From Turbatrix aceti (Eukaryota > Nematoda > Chromadorea > Rhabditida > Panagrolaimidae): a stretch of 64,000 bases of DNA. Each line of letters begins with the position of its first letter. Within the stretch, counting starts at the first letter, position 1. The stretch lies in the NCBI GenBank assembly GCA_963969345.1, contig OZ017769.1, forward strand, positions 372,001 to 436,000. Reading direction: 5' to 3'. Of the stretch, positions 23,593 to 35,039 are shown in pieces. Under the pieces are notes generated by a model, which ran no database searches, was not told where the DNA came from, and worked only from the letters and a program-made list of their open reading frames with translations. A program made the translations under genes and the position numbers.

Positions 23593-24081
23593 TTATGGAT
23601 AGACTTTGTTGTACTTGAAAATAGTCATGAAGCAGACCACACGAAGAAAAGCCAACAAACAAAAATATAGAACAAAGGGCATATAAAACGTAAAACCAGG
23701 TACTTGCTCATTGGGGCTTTCTGTAGTATATGTAGTCAGACCAATAGCACGTTTGAAGTAATCAAAGATTGCAAAAAGCAGACATAACACATAGAACCCT
23801 TGAACAGCAAAATAGACAATCGCTGAGTACGGAGCATTCTGAAAAATTTTGATACAGACAGCAGCGGCGCACAAAGTTGAAATAATCCACATTATCATGC
23901 TGATCTTATCAAAAATTTGTAGGAACCACATCAACGTACAAAAAGCGTCGATAGTTTCGACAACGGCAACAACAATGGCTGCGGTCTGAAAAACAAACCA
24001 ATTGATATGCGTCGCTCGATTCCCCAAGCTTACCCGGATGGTGAGGCAAAAGCACTTCGTGTTGTCGACTTCGCCTTCCAT
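23593..24081 (-). CDS. Four-transmembrane protein (LAPTM4-like topology)
   Basis: Exons 24034-24081 and 23593-23985 around a 48 bp GTAAGC...TTTCAG intron that has no in-frame stop; 147 aa from MEGEVDNTKCFCLTIR. Four hydrophobic segments are visible: TAAIVVAVVETIDAF, ISMIMWIISTLCAAAVC, AIVYFAVQGFYVLCLLFA and FVLYFCLLAFLRVVCFM. The CFC-x3-R motif just before TM1 is reminiscent of the cysteine-containing start of lysosomal LAPTM4/5 proteins and of many small nematode four-TM proteins. That relation is an inference from layout. No PY motif is visible at the C-terminus (FKYNKVYP), unlike typical LAPTMs. Confidence 0.75.
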   Translation of the reverse strand: MEGEVDNTKCFCLTIRVSLGNRATHINWFVFQTAAIVVAVVETIDAFCTLMWFLQIFDKISMIMWIISTLCAAAVCIKIFQNAPYSAIVYFAVQGFYVLCLLFAIFDYFKRAIGLTTYTTESPNEQVPGFTFYMPFVLYFCLLAFLRVVCFMTIFKYNKVYP

Positions 24082-24375
24082 CTTCTTTGAAAATCCAGCA
24101 CGCTGAAGGCCAAGCTTGGAAGAAAACAAAAACTATCAGTTGCAGACACAAGTCGGAACTGATTTGATGATTTAACATTATCGCAAACTATATACAGTTA
24201 TAAAGGACATTATGCTAATTATGTTAGCAAAGGGATTTGCCGAGAATTGCGAAAAAAATGCATCAAAATATTTTCATGTCCTGTACTTTCATATGCGTCA
24301 CAAAAATAACGATTTTTTGGCATAGTTGCATGTTTATTTTAAAAATAATTAAGTTTAAGTTATATAAAATTGTAT

Positions 24376-25984
24376 TTACTTGTTCGGTTTCCAAACAAAT
24401 GTGTTAAACGAGTTCGCTTCAAGAGTTGTTGTGACAGAAGAAACAGCAGTAGTGTCCTGGACGCTGACAATTTGTGAGTTTTTGGCATCCGTATTAATGA
24501 CAACTAAAACCCGCAGACCAGCCGGAGTCAGAAAAGACAACGCAAAAATTGACGTCGAAGGTGTTGTTACTTTGGCTAATGTTCGGATGGACCCAGCCGG
24601 TATAAACTTGCTAAAATGGCCCAGCGCAAAGAAGGAGGGTTGCACGTAGAACTCGTCTTTTGCGGCATTTGCAAGGACAGGTGCTGCGTGATAGTTACCA
24701 ACCCAGTTAGGTCCGCCTTCTTCGTCTAGCAACATGTTCCAGTCTACCCATCCCGTTGTCCAGCGTTCAGTATCCTAGAACCAACACTATTTAGTTAACA
24801 CTCCAAAAAGGTTTAGTTCAGCTTACGTTAATTATATCAACGAAGTAGTTTACGCCGAGCTGCCAGGATCCTTTCCATGCGGGTCCGTTAATGACGTTAC
24901 ACGCTTCTGATGCGAGTAGAAATTTATTCGGAAATTGTCTATGGGTTTCTTCGAGAAAATCAAAATCACCGTGCCCGTACCAGTGAAAAGCCACACCGGC
25001 AACGTAGTAATTAAGTTCTGAATTGTTGAGTAAGGCAACCGAATTCTTCAGGCACCACCTGTTGTCATCGTGGAGAAGAATCAGCAAATTCTTGGTCACA
25101 GGATGGTTCTTCAAGGTCGGCCCTAGATTTTTCACAATGTAAGACAGTTGGTCAGAAGGGGAAATTTCCATTGTCTCGTATTTGTTGTTAACGTATGGCT
25201 CGTTCTGTGGCGTGACTGCCCAGAACTTGATTCCTTTGGCGTGGTACTCTTCAAAAAAGCGAACAAAGTAGTCAGCGTAGGCTTGAAAGTAGGCACCACC
25301 TGCCGGCCGTTTGAGTTGACCGCCGTTGATCGTGCTGTTGTTTTCCTTCATCCACGCTGGAGCAGACCATGCGGTGGCAAAAAGTCGAAGATTACCTTCA
25401 GAGAGAATCAACGCTTTTTGGATGTGCGGGATCTTGTAGACCACGTCCTCACGCTGGAGAACAAAGTTAACCATTGCAAAGTCGTCTGAAACATCGTCAT
25501 TTGTGTACAGCCGCGAAGAGAAATCGGTGCCCGAGATCGGCACCCGGCCGAGGGTGTATTGAATGCCTGACTGCCCAAAATAGAGTTCCAGAAAACGCTG
25601 CCGAGTGCGTGGGCTGAGTGCAAACAGGTTGATGCCCGTAGAGTCGGTGAAGGCACCACCAAAACCGTTCATTTTCTGAAAATGCTTCGCAAAGTCGACG
25701 GCGATGACTGTGCCCTTTGCAGAAAGGTTCTTCAAACTGCCATTGCTGCGAAGCTTTTTGAACACCAGGTTCCGGCGGTAAAAGCGTTTCCCGGCGGCAG
25801 TAGATGTATACCAAGCGACGGAGCCAACATACAATGGTTCAATGGGAGGCACAGAGATACATTGTGTCGCGTTGCAGACACACTCGATGTTTCCAGGTAC
25901 TAGTTCACGGCGTATGCAGTTGTCGGCCAAACAGATGCCGGCGCCTAACAGAAGAGATAGGATAACAGAAGTTTTATCCAGCAT
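24376..25984 (-). CDS. GBA: Lysosomal glucosylceramidase (GH30)
   Basis: Exons 24827-25984 and 24376-24774; 518 aa. It has a signal peptide (MLDKTSVILSLLLGAGICLA), a Cys-rich N-terminal segment, and a GH30 barrel with FGGAFTDSTG, RVPISGTDFSSRLYT, FATAWSAPAWMKEN, the acid/base Glu in TPQNEP (about residue 260) and the nucleophile Glu in LASEACN (about 360). The C-terminal exon supplies TGWVDWNMLLDEEGGPNWV and the terminal beta-sandwich. All catalytic features are present and length is normal for the family. It cleaves glucosylceramide to glucose and ceramide in lysosomes; nematodes carry several paralogues. The ATG has no close upstream acceptor. Confidence 0.97.
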
Positions 25985-28728
25985 CGTTAGTGTTTTACGC
26001 TGTCTAAAATAAGCATTTGCACTTTGCTATTGAATATAATGAACGTAAAGTTAAAACGTAAACATTTCTCACATTGTGCATCATTTTTTAACTTTTCGAT
26101 AACAATAGGAGAACCAATTGATTGTGCATTGAGGCTTCTTTCTTTTTGTAAAAAATATATAAATCCTCGTGATAACCGGCAGCTTTTTGTAAGTAGACAA
26201 ATCAAATGCTACCCCAACTGAATTTTGTTCATTAACAATTTAGGATTTCTGAATTTTTTTGATAAACCTTTCGGCTAACAACCCTGCAAAATTTTATGGT
26301 CAATTTTACTTTCCATTTTTTCATATATTTTTCAAAAAACGTAAAGAAAGCTGATTTGTCAACAGCTTTCATCGTCTTTGCACGTCAACAAGCCCCGCCA
26401 GGTGTTTTGATATTCCCCGGAGCCCTTTGCTCCTTATCCCTTCTCACAGGAGGCCGGAGCAGGTGAAAAGCCTTTTACGACTGTCATTCAGATGCCCCCC
26501 CCCGCCTGGTGTTCCTGCATGCTGGCTCTTAATGTGCCCGGGAGCTATGACCTTTGAAGTTCCTCAACAACAAGCGAAAAATATCATGCATGGCACAATT
26601 ACAAAAAAACGTTAATGTCCGTTTAAAGCCAGTTTCGAGTTGTTTCGGCACTTTTTCACTGGGGGCCGCCCCCCATTTTCCAGGGGGAGCATATGAATCG
26701 TAGACCATGGTAGGTAGAGTCGCCTCTAACGTCACGTCGGGGAGTCAATAGACCACCGGCGTGTGCCTCGGAGGCACTGCCTCCTACCGTGTTTACGTTG
26801 TTTTTACAAGGCACCGCAGACTGAAAGCACTTAGATTAAAAATAAACTGCTAATTGCTTAGTAGTTTCTTTTTCGGAGTTCAATTTGTCCTGCGGAGCAA
26901 CCGGAGCTGAAAATAAAAATGTTTTTTTTTTATTTTTCTGCTTCAGAAAATGAGACAGGAAGTTTTTTATCGCTCAATTTTCATAACTTTGTGGTGTTTT
27001 TAACTGGGATGTTTTTTAAATTTTTTTCACAACCTAAAAAAAACAAAAGAAACAAGATTTTTTACCTTTCTTTTTTAGAGTCTTTTTAAATACTCCGTCG
27101 CCCGTTTTTCTTCATTACAGTCGCGTTATTTATTCACACGAGGTCCAAGCCCACGTTCATAACTTAGTACGATGCGGGTACTTTACAAGCGCTAACAAAT
27201 AGTGCCCCAAAAAATTAAATAAAACGAGTTTAAAGATAAACAAAAACGGCACCGTATATTTTTTTGTAAAAAAATGTATTTAAAAATTTTAAACAAAGGT
27301 TAATTGTGTATCGCTATTGATGCATTCTGTCTATATCGTCAGAATCTAACACATTTTTCCCGTAAAGCATACGTGTATTTTTGGAAACCAAAAATAAGCG
27401 CAATTGCGCATTCTAACTAACCAAGAACATCTGACATGTTAGCTACCAGTCAACAAGTTCGTTGATTGTCTTGCGCCTTTTTTGGACTTACGGGGGAGTG
27501 TTTTTCACAGCAGTGACTGTGATTAAAAATTTAAAGGGACGTAAAAATCATCTCAATGAAATAAAAAACAATTCATTCCGTACATTTTTTATTGTCGAAA
27601 TTTTTTTTATTGAAATTATTTTTTTTTGATCAAAATTAAAAAAAAAATCATTGTCAAATTTTATAAAATATTTTTGATACTGTTAGTATTTGTTTGTACA
27701 TTTTTTTTAATAAAATGATATGTATTTTTGTTTTTACATTTTCCGCTCGAAAAAAATTCCCAAGCCAACCAATTATAATAAGTGACGCAATATACGTGAT
27801 ACGCGTAATATAATAAACAGCATTAAGCACATTTTCCATCTTTCCCACACATGCCCTGTGCACACGCGCATGCATACACATGTCGGTGGAACAGGCGTCA
27901 AAGCAAGCACGATGACTGGTACTAAAACCATCTGTCTATCAGAGGAAGCTGGTTGGTGTCTGACTTTACATTAGCCTAGTTTAATGACGTTTGCCCTATC
28001 TGATGCCACTTTGCGCTATTGCCCCCCTCTTTCCGCGTTCCGTATGGCTTTGTTACGACACGTTTACAACATTAAAAAATGTGTTATTGAGGAAAGAGGT
28101 AACTACCGTGTTTGAAGATATTTAGAACACCAGATTCGCTAATTTTGGTTCCATTGCAGCTCTTGAATATAATTTTTCTTCCATGGCAGGGTAACACATT
28201 TTTTTTGACCATGAGTTTTTTTTTCAAAGCACCAAAACAAATATTGCCATTTTACCAAGAAACACGAAACATTTTTGTGATTGTTTTGTGTTTCATAACA
28301 AAAAAAAAAAAAATATGAAAATGGATACGTTCAATCCAGGATTCACCCCCACCACTTGGAGAAAGGCTGAGCTTTATTGTTCTTTCTATTCTCATTTTTT
28401 TAACAAAAAAAATATTTTGCCTCACCAACTTTCTATTCGGTGTAGAAAAACAAAATTTGCTTGATATAAATTTTTTTGTTCCGAATCATTTTTTTCAATT
28501 CTAGTTCCTTGTTATAAAAATATTCTAAACGATGAAAGACACTTCTGCCTCTGAATTTGACTGTATCCCAGCAATCCCGACTCGTTGCCAGCGTCATTCA
28601 TTGCCTCGGGCTGTGCACTTTCAGCGGTTCCTCTACGACCTATGATCTCATTGACCAATGTCATGCTACGCTGAATTTGTTTTTCTTTCCAATTAATTGC
28701 CAAGTACGATGTAAAAAACATCATACCA
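25985..28728. other. Gene-poor A/T-rich region
   Basis: No coding sequence with codon structure. Between about 26490 and 26790 there are short G/C islands (a poly-C run near 26495 and a GGGGGCCGCCCCCC palindrome near 26660) in otherwise A/T-rich DNA full of homopolymer runs. No tRNA or other RNA gene recognised. Confidence 0.5.
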
Positions 28729-28730
28729 GA

Positions 28731-30760
28731 GCACAACACAAATCTTGATGCCGAACAGCAAAAAAATGCTGATTGTATTGGTTGTTGACTTTTCCCCGAG
28801 CCTGCAATCTGAAACGCGGTGCGACGTCGGGCAAGAAACCGACCTCCGTCTGACATTGTCCTTGTTTGGTTCGCCGTGAAGCATAGAAATTTTGGTTGTA
28901 GTGGCATCTGTTTATGCGTCACACCCCGGAGGTACACAAACCCATAGGCTTTCGAGCTCTGACTTCCGCGTTTTTACAGTCAATTGTTCAATTGCCATGG
29001 TTTGACCTTATTTGAACATTGCAAATTCATTTTAAACGAACTGGTTTTCACTAATCGTTGAAGTGCTGCAATTGGTGTCAAAAATGATGTAGCCAGAGTT
29101 CCATTCCCTAATTGCCTGCGACAGTTGTGTTTTCGATTGGTTATGATTTTTAGAGAAATAAATTTATGAATTTTAAATTATTCAAAAGTGTTCCAAATAG
29201 GTTTTTTTTTCCGGAATGAAGGGTCAACAGAAAATTCTTTGAACAGATTTAACGCTTTTGAAATATTTTTTTATGGATCTTCTAAAATTGTTTCCAAATT
29301 TCAAAATGCACACACCAAACACAGTAATTCGATTTGAGTAACTGATGATGGTTGACAACGTTTTTTCCCAAAAAACTGCGTTTTTGTCTTACATTAGTTG
29401 TATGTCAAAAAAGCGGTATTCCCAATAACTCATGAATTTGGGATGCTACTTCATTCGAAAGGCCAACGAACAATAGCTTGGCTCGGCTTAGCTCATTACT
29501 AGACCTTTCCACTTACAACCAACAGCACTTGTTGTAAATGGTCAGTGAGTGAGAGTGCCAATGAACGTGTGTATACACACTTTCATTGGCACCTGTTGTA
29601 TTCCCTGTACGTAGTTTGCAGGCTTTCTTCCCAGATGGTCTTTATTCTATTACGATTTTACATACATACATACAAGGAGGATGTTTACTGAACACGCTGA
29701 ATTAGTGTCGTTTTCAGCTGTTGAGTTGACCTAATAACTAAAAAACAAGACGGGCAAATACCTAAATATGTGCTTGATGTTTTGCGCCGATCACCTGAAC
29801 GAACAGCCGCTTTTCGATCGTTGTGTCGCTTTTTGACTGTCTGGGGGTAAACTGTCTGAGACTGTCCGAATACCTGTTGTTTTACATTGTCACCTATCAA
29901 TTATTTGCTCTTTGTCGTACTAGCACATATAAATGAGTGTACATATAAGTGTGATCAAAAAATTGCGTATTGCGTTTTTCTAACAAAAATTTTTACTCTT
30001 AGTTTTTGGTCTTTGAATCTGTGTTTTTTACCTGTAGAGTATTCATGAGCGCATGTACCAAAAAGAGGTACATATATGATGCGGTTGCAACTTGAGTAGA
30101 ATGCTAAAAAAAAACACAATGGCTTTACTGAATCCGGAGAGAAAAAAAACCGAGCGAAACTTGTTTGTTGGCTTTTCCGACGAAGCAACATCCCAAATTC
30201 ATGAGTTATTGGGTATACCTATTTTTTGACGCTTAAGACAAAAAAGTAATTTTTTTTGCAGCCGTCATATGTACATGGATCAAATGACAATCTTTGATCA
30301 GCATTTTTTAACTGAAAACCATTTTGGTTAATCGATATGTAGACATTTTACTGTTTTTAAAATTTCAAAACCTTTCGGAAAACATAATTGCCAAAAGGCA
30401 AAAGATATGGATAGGCAGTTGGACGTTAATTTCACTCCAGACTTTGTTTTAAAATTTTGGAGATAAAGCTCATAGGCTCAAGCCATCTGGAAAGCGAGCA
30501 ATTTAACAATTGACTGTAAAAACGCGGAAGTCAGAGCTTGAAAGCCCAGGGGTTTGTGTACCTCCGGGGTGTGACACGTAAACAAATGCCACTACAACCA
30601 AAATTTCCATGCTTCACAGCAGGCTGGACAATGTCAAATGGGGGTCGGTTTTCTTGCCTGAGGCTAAAGTAGCGCCGAGTTTCAGATTGCAAGCACGGAG
30701 CAAAGTCAACAGCTAATCCAATCAGCCTTTTTTAGCAGGCGATCACATTGTGTTGTGCTC
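28731..30760. mobile_element. Fold-back element with long imperfect inverted arms
   Basis: The left arm 28731-28998 is an inverted copy of 30499-30760, roughly 80% identical by eye, with blocks such as CACACCCCGGAGGTACACAA conserved. A second inverted pair, a perfect 25 bp match, lies inside at 29421-29445 and 30189-30213. The centre has a 38 bp near-perfect palindrome at 29555. No transposase-like frame is seen. I could not define termini or a target-site duplication. An old inverted insertion of one repeat next to another copy would look the same. Confidence 0.65.
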
Positions 30761-30889
30761 CAAAATATTTTTATTACAACCACCAATGGTTTTTTTTTGT
30801 TTTTTTTTGCGCAATTGTTAAAGATTTGATCATTATTCAACAGGCTTGTTCATAAATTGTTTTATTTGTTAGTAGCCAGCTGGTTTGAT

Positions 30890-31552
30890 GTTCTCTATCC
30901 CTCTCTTCGAGTCTTCATTCTTGCACGCCTAGCGGACGGTCGGTTTTATTCCGCCTCTCCTGTCCGCGACAGCAGCTTGCGCTCGCGATCGCATTCGGGA
31001 AGCAGCGCAAGTGTGAGAATTGAAAGCACCGTTTGACACCCGGGCTGGCCACCCTGTCAAACGTAGGCTAAAAAAATGTCTAGATTCCGGCTCAGCGTCG
31101 CTACCATCAACGCACGCTCACTGCTGACGGATTTTGAAGAGGCCATTCGCAAAACGCTGACGACGTCGTTCTTTTCTCCCACACTGGCGAAGAACTTCAG
31201 GAAATGCTGTCGGATATGGCCATCATCTGCAAGGACGTCGGACTGGAAGTCAACGTCAAGAAGACGCAGTGGATGGTACAGAAATGGCGGGATCAGCGAC
31301 CTATCTCCTCCGAACTTCTCCTCAAGGACATCGAGGACGATTTCGAGCTCTCCTCCACTTTACGCTGGGTCGATTCGCTCAACTCGGTGTTCAACAAGAC
31401 GAAAACCAGACCACAGCAACGATGGGAAGAAGAAATCGCGCCCAAAACGAATCGAGACATTTACACCTACGTGGACATCATTTGTGCCTCCTAACATCTG
31501 GTCTAATGATAACTAACCACTGAGTAATGGTGAAATAAATAAATAAATAAAT
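30890..31552 (+). mobile_element. Internally deleted non-LTR retrotransposon (RTE-like)
   Basis: A G/C-rich leader (30900-31070) precedes an ATG at 31076 that opens an endonuclease-like start (LSVATINARSLL). The frame soon breaks and the next coding phase is reverse transcriptase: NADDVVLFSHTGEEL at about 31152, with the catalytic ADD box, then CKDVGLEVNVKKTQWM, the conserved GL-x-N-x2-KT motif. The end (RPQQRWEEEI) fits the terminal segment of RTE proteins. The copy ends in a short (AAAT)n tail at 31533-31552, as RTE elements do. Most of the endonuclease and N-terminal RT are missing, so it cannot be autonomous. Confidence 0.8.
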
Positions 31553-34500
31553 CCCTCTCTTCTGACTTTTTTACGTTGTCACAGTTATTCAAAGTCAGAA
31601 GTTAATTGCCATCCCTGATGATTGTCAGTTTGTTTGTCATGCCAAGTTATAATATATCAACTCGGGGCAAGAATGCCAGACGACAGCCACGCATCTTTCC
31701 GTATATTAAAATTCAACAATATAAAAAATTATTTTTAGATATACAAAAATTTATTTTTGACCAAAAGACCTCTTTTGTTACTGTACTTTCTTCTGTATTT
31801 TTTTGATAAATCTATAATCTATACTCATCGTGCTATTTAAAAACAATTGTTGGTTTTTTTTAATTTTTTTCAGACCCAGCAATGCCATGCTCGAGTACCA
31901 TTTTTTAAGTCAAGAAGTCGCCCATACTAAATATTTGCTTTCTCTTTTTTTTGTTTTATTGGTATAGTTCATTTTTCTTTTGTGCCCAATTGCGCCGTCG
32001 TATACGGCTGACGTTTTACCGGAAGCAATTTGCAGAGCACAATATATTATAAGCCTTCGGACAACGAGGCCTGCCTTTCTCGGTGCAATCTTTCTTTCCC
32101 ACACAAAGAATAATTGTTACAAACAAAGTAATTTTATTTCGGATTTTTTTTGCAAAATTTGCATATTTTTAAACCAATTTTTGTTACCACTCGGATCTAT
32201 CCGAGCATTTGAACTGCTCAAGGCGGAATAATAAAGCCAAAAATATGTTTTATTTATATCAGCATTGTAAAAAAATACCGTAATTTTTATTTTAGCGCAG
32301 AATGTTTTTTTACTCGTTGTTTATCTCCATTCATTTTTTGGGCATCGGAATTCAAAATTTGTTATTTTTCAAATTTTTGAATTTGAACTTGTTATTTGTA
32401 CACTTTTGATAATAAGTAGTCAATTTTATTTTTTGTCAAACATGAAACTGCATCAAAAATCCACCTCCCTTTTTTTAAGGATAAGTAAAAAAGCATAGTA
32501 AATTTTATTTTGTGTAAATTTTTATTTAACACAATAAACAAGGTAAATGATCTCTCTCTATCCAAAATAAACGTAGTAAATTGTTGATTAGTATACGAAA
32601 TTTTTTTCTGTGTTTAAATACTTTTGTTGACGTCGAAGTCTCCAGAGTAGAGCAGAAATTGACTGTGTCGGCTCGTTAGCGTTAGAAAACGGTTCTAATG
32701 AGTCTGTAAGCCAGAAAGTAATGCGAGTATCTCCCAACGGCAGGGACTAGGTACATACAGTTGTCATCTGTTTACTTGTATTTTTTCATATCAATGCTGG
32801 ACGCGACTTTATGTACTGGTTTGTGATCTATGATAAATATTTATGACATAAAACATTTTAGGATGTTTCTTGGAAATTAATAAAAATACAGACAAATTTA
32901 TTCAAGATTTCAAACAAGCTTTTTTGGCACGGAAACAAAAAATAACATGAGTGTTTTAGTCACAAATTTGATTACTACTTATCGGATACTATAATTTTAC
33001 CTTTCTGCCACAAAGCATAAATTTTGTAGTTTTTTGACAGGTTGTGTCAGAGATTATCCAACAACCAACAATTTTTATAATCTGACAATTTATAAAAAAA
33101 AGTTTCCAAATTTCTTTAAAGCTTTTTTGTGAATATTTAAAATCTTTCGTATGAGTTACGAATGTAATCTCTGGATCAGCGAAAAAAGTTACAAATTTGT
33201 GCAAAATCGGGATTTTTGATTCATCAGTATGTTTTAATTTCAATTGACCAAGAAACTGATAGGTTTAGAACTCGAAAATATTTGATGTCAAAAATTTCTC
33301 ATTTTTTCAAAAACGACCTTTGCCTTCTTTGTTGACAAAAAACCACTTATCCTTTTCCTACGCTCGCACATCTTCTAAGCACTGGGATAATTCTACTGAC
33401 TAAAAATCTGTGCCGCCTGACGCATAGTATGCCTAGTACATAGTGCCGGTCATTACTCGACATACATCTGGTGCTGGTAGTAGTAGTAGTAAGTAGTATT
33501 AGCCGATGGTGTCATCGACTCTGTGTACATGCAGTTGCAAGTAAGCTGACTACTTTTAACCAAATAAAAAAACGGGTGCTGAGAATATTTGTTGTCTACT
33601 TATTGCAAACTGATATAATAAATACTTAGTTAAATAGAAGCGGGTGGGTAGACTAACATAAGGCTTTGTCGGATGGAAAAAGGCTATGGAGTAGAATTGT
33701 TTTTTTAATTTAATACAATTGTATATTTTTTCTATTTTTTTTATCCAAATTCCGAAGCTCAGAAGCCCGGCTAAAAAATCCTAACCTGCATTCCTAGAAC
33801 TCAACCTATAAGTACCCCAACTCGGCCATAGAAAAATTGGGTGCGGTGTCGCGCTGCTTCTGTGTATTTATTTGTTCTGGCCACCGAAAAAAATAAAACC
33901 AACACACCCATCCCCCCAGCCTTCCAGCGTGCCATGCCTGTTGTGACCGAGAGCAAGAAATGCCCCTCCATTCTGGTTGCCTTCTGGGAAAAAGGAGAAA
34001 AAATAGGGGTAAAAACAACCTTTCTGTCTCTTTTTTGCCACTTGCTCAGGCAGTCTCGTCCAAAAACGACTCAACATGCCTGAGCCCGGTTGTGCTTTAA
34101 TTAAACTAATGCCCTGTGGCTAATGATTCCAAATTGCTGTATTTTTTTAAATAAAAAATTGAAACGATTCAAGTGCCCTCCGGGTGTGTTTCTAACCCCT
34201 CCAATCTGTTTCTTATACGGACTTTGACCTCGAATTAAGACACTACTTGAATGTTTACCGCATTATGAAAAAAAATGTGATGCAAACAAGGAGAGGGATG
34301 ATGGCTTGTATGTAGTACGACACGGTGGCACAAAGACATCTATTCTGGGTTGTAGACATTTATAGACAGCAATTAGAAATTAACGTTTTTTTAATTTGAC
34401 TTTTATTAAAGTTGCAAAAAGATTCTAAATGACAAAAAAAAGTATTTTTTTGTTTTTTAAAAATTGAAATTTACGGTGTTGCCGTTTTTACCCCCTCTCT

Positions 34501-35039
34501 TTAAAGGCAAATGCTACACTGAACTAAACTGAGCCAGGCATGGCATAACAAGTCAGGCATAATGTCATCGAATAACAACCCCACCCACCTGTCATTGACA
34601 CAAAATTTTTGACACAACAATATTTGTATAACATTTTACTACGACTATTACTAATACTGTCTAACTGCCTACAACCAACCCATAAAAACGCGTTTCATAT
34701 TTATTCTTTCGGCACATCACTTGCGCTGCCTAGCAGCCACCCTCAAGCTCGTTTTTTCCACGCACCATAATAAATTTTTAAATTTTTGCTTCATAAATTA
34801 TTTTTTATGTGAATAACAGACAAAGGCGAGCGAGTGTCACGTTTGATGAAATTTGGATAAAAAAATAGAACAATGTTCGAATTTTGTTTTTAAATTTGAA
34901 CCATGGAATTCGAAATAAAAATTGCATTAAAAATTATAAATTTGCCCATAATTTTTAATGCAAACTAACTTATATTTTTTTTATTTTAGAAATGTTTCTT
35001 TCGAGCACGTGATACCCATCCTTGCAAATCCATTAAAAT
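31553..35039. other. Gene-poor A/T-rich region upstream of the SCYL2-like gene
   Basis: No gene recognised. It includes a (TAG)n cluster near 33477-33493 and a 16 bp perfect hairpin at 34922. An acceptor-like TTTTATTTTAG lies at 34979-34989, about 50 bp before the first ATG of the next gene. Confidence 0.5.
34922..34963. repeat. Perfect 16 bp stem hairpin
   Basis: TTGCATTAAAAATTAT and its exact reverse complement are separated by a 10-base loop (AAATTTGCCC), about 25 bp upstream of the putative acceptor for the SCYL2-like gene. Confidence 0.8.

Noticed and set aside
31910..32104. Minus-strand 65-codon frame near 32 kb
   Set aside because: No splice context or recognised motif; could be a decayed exon or chance.
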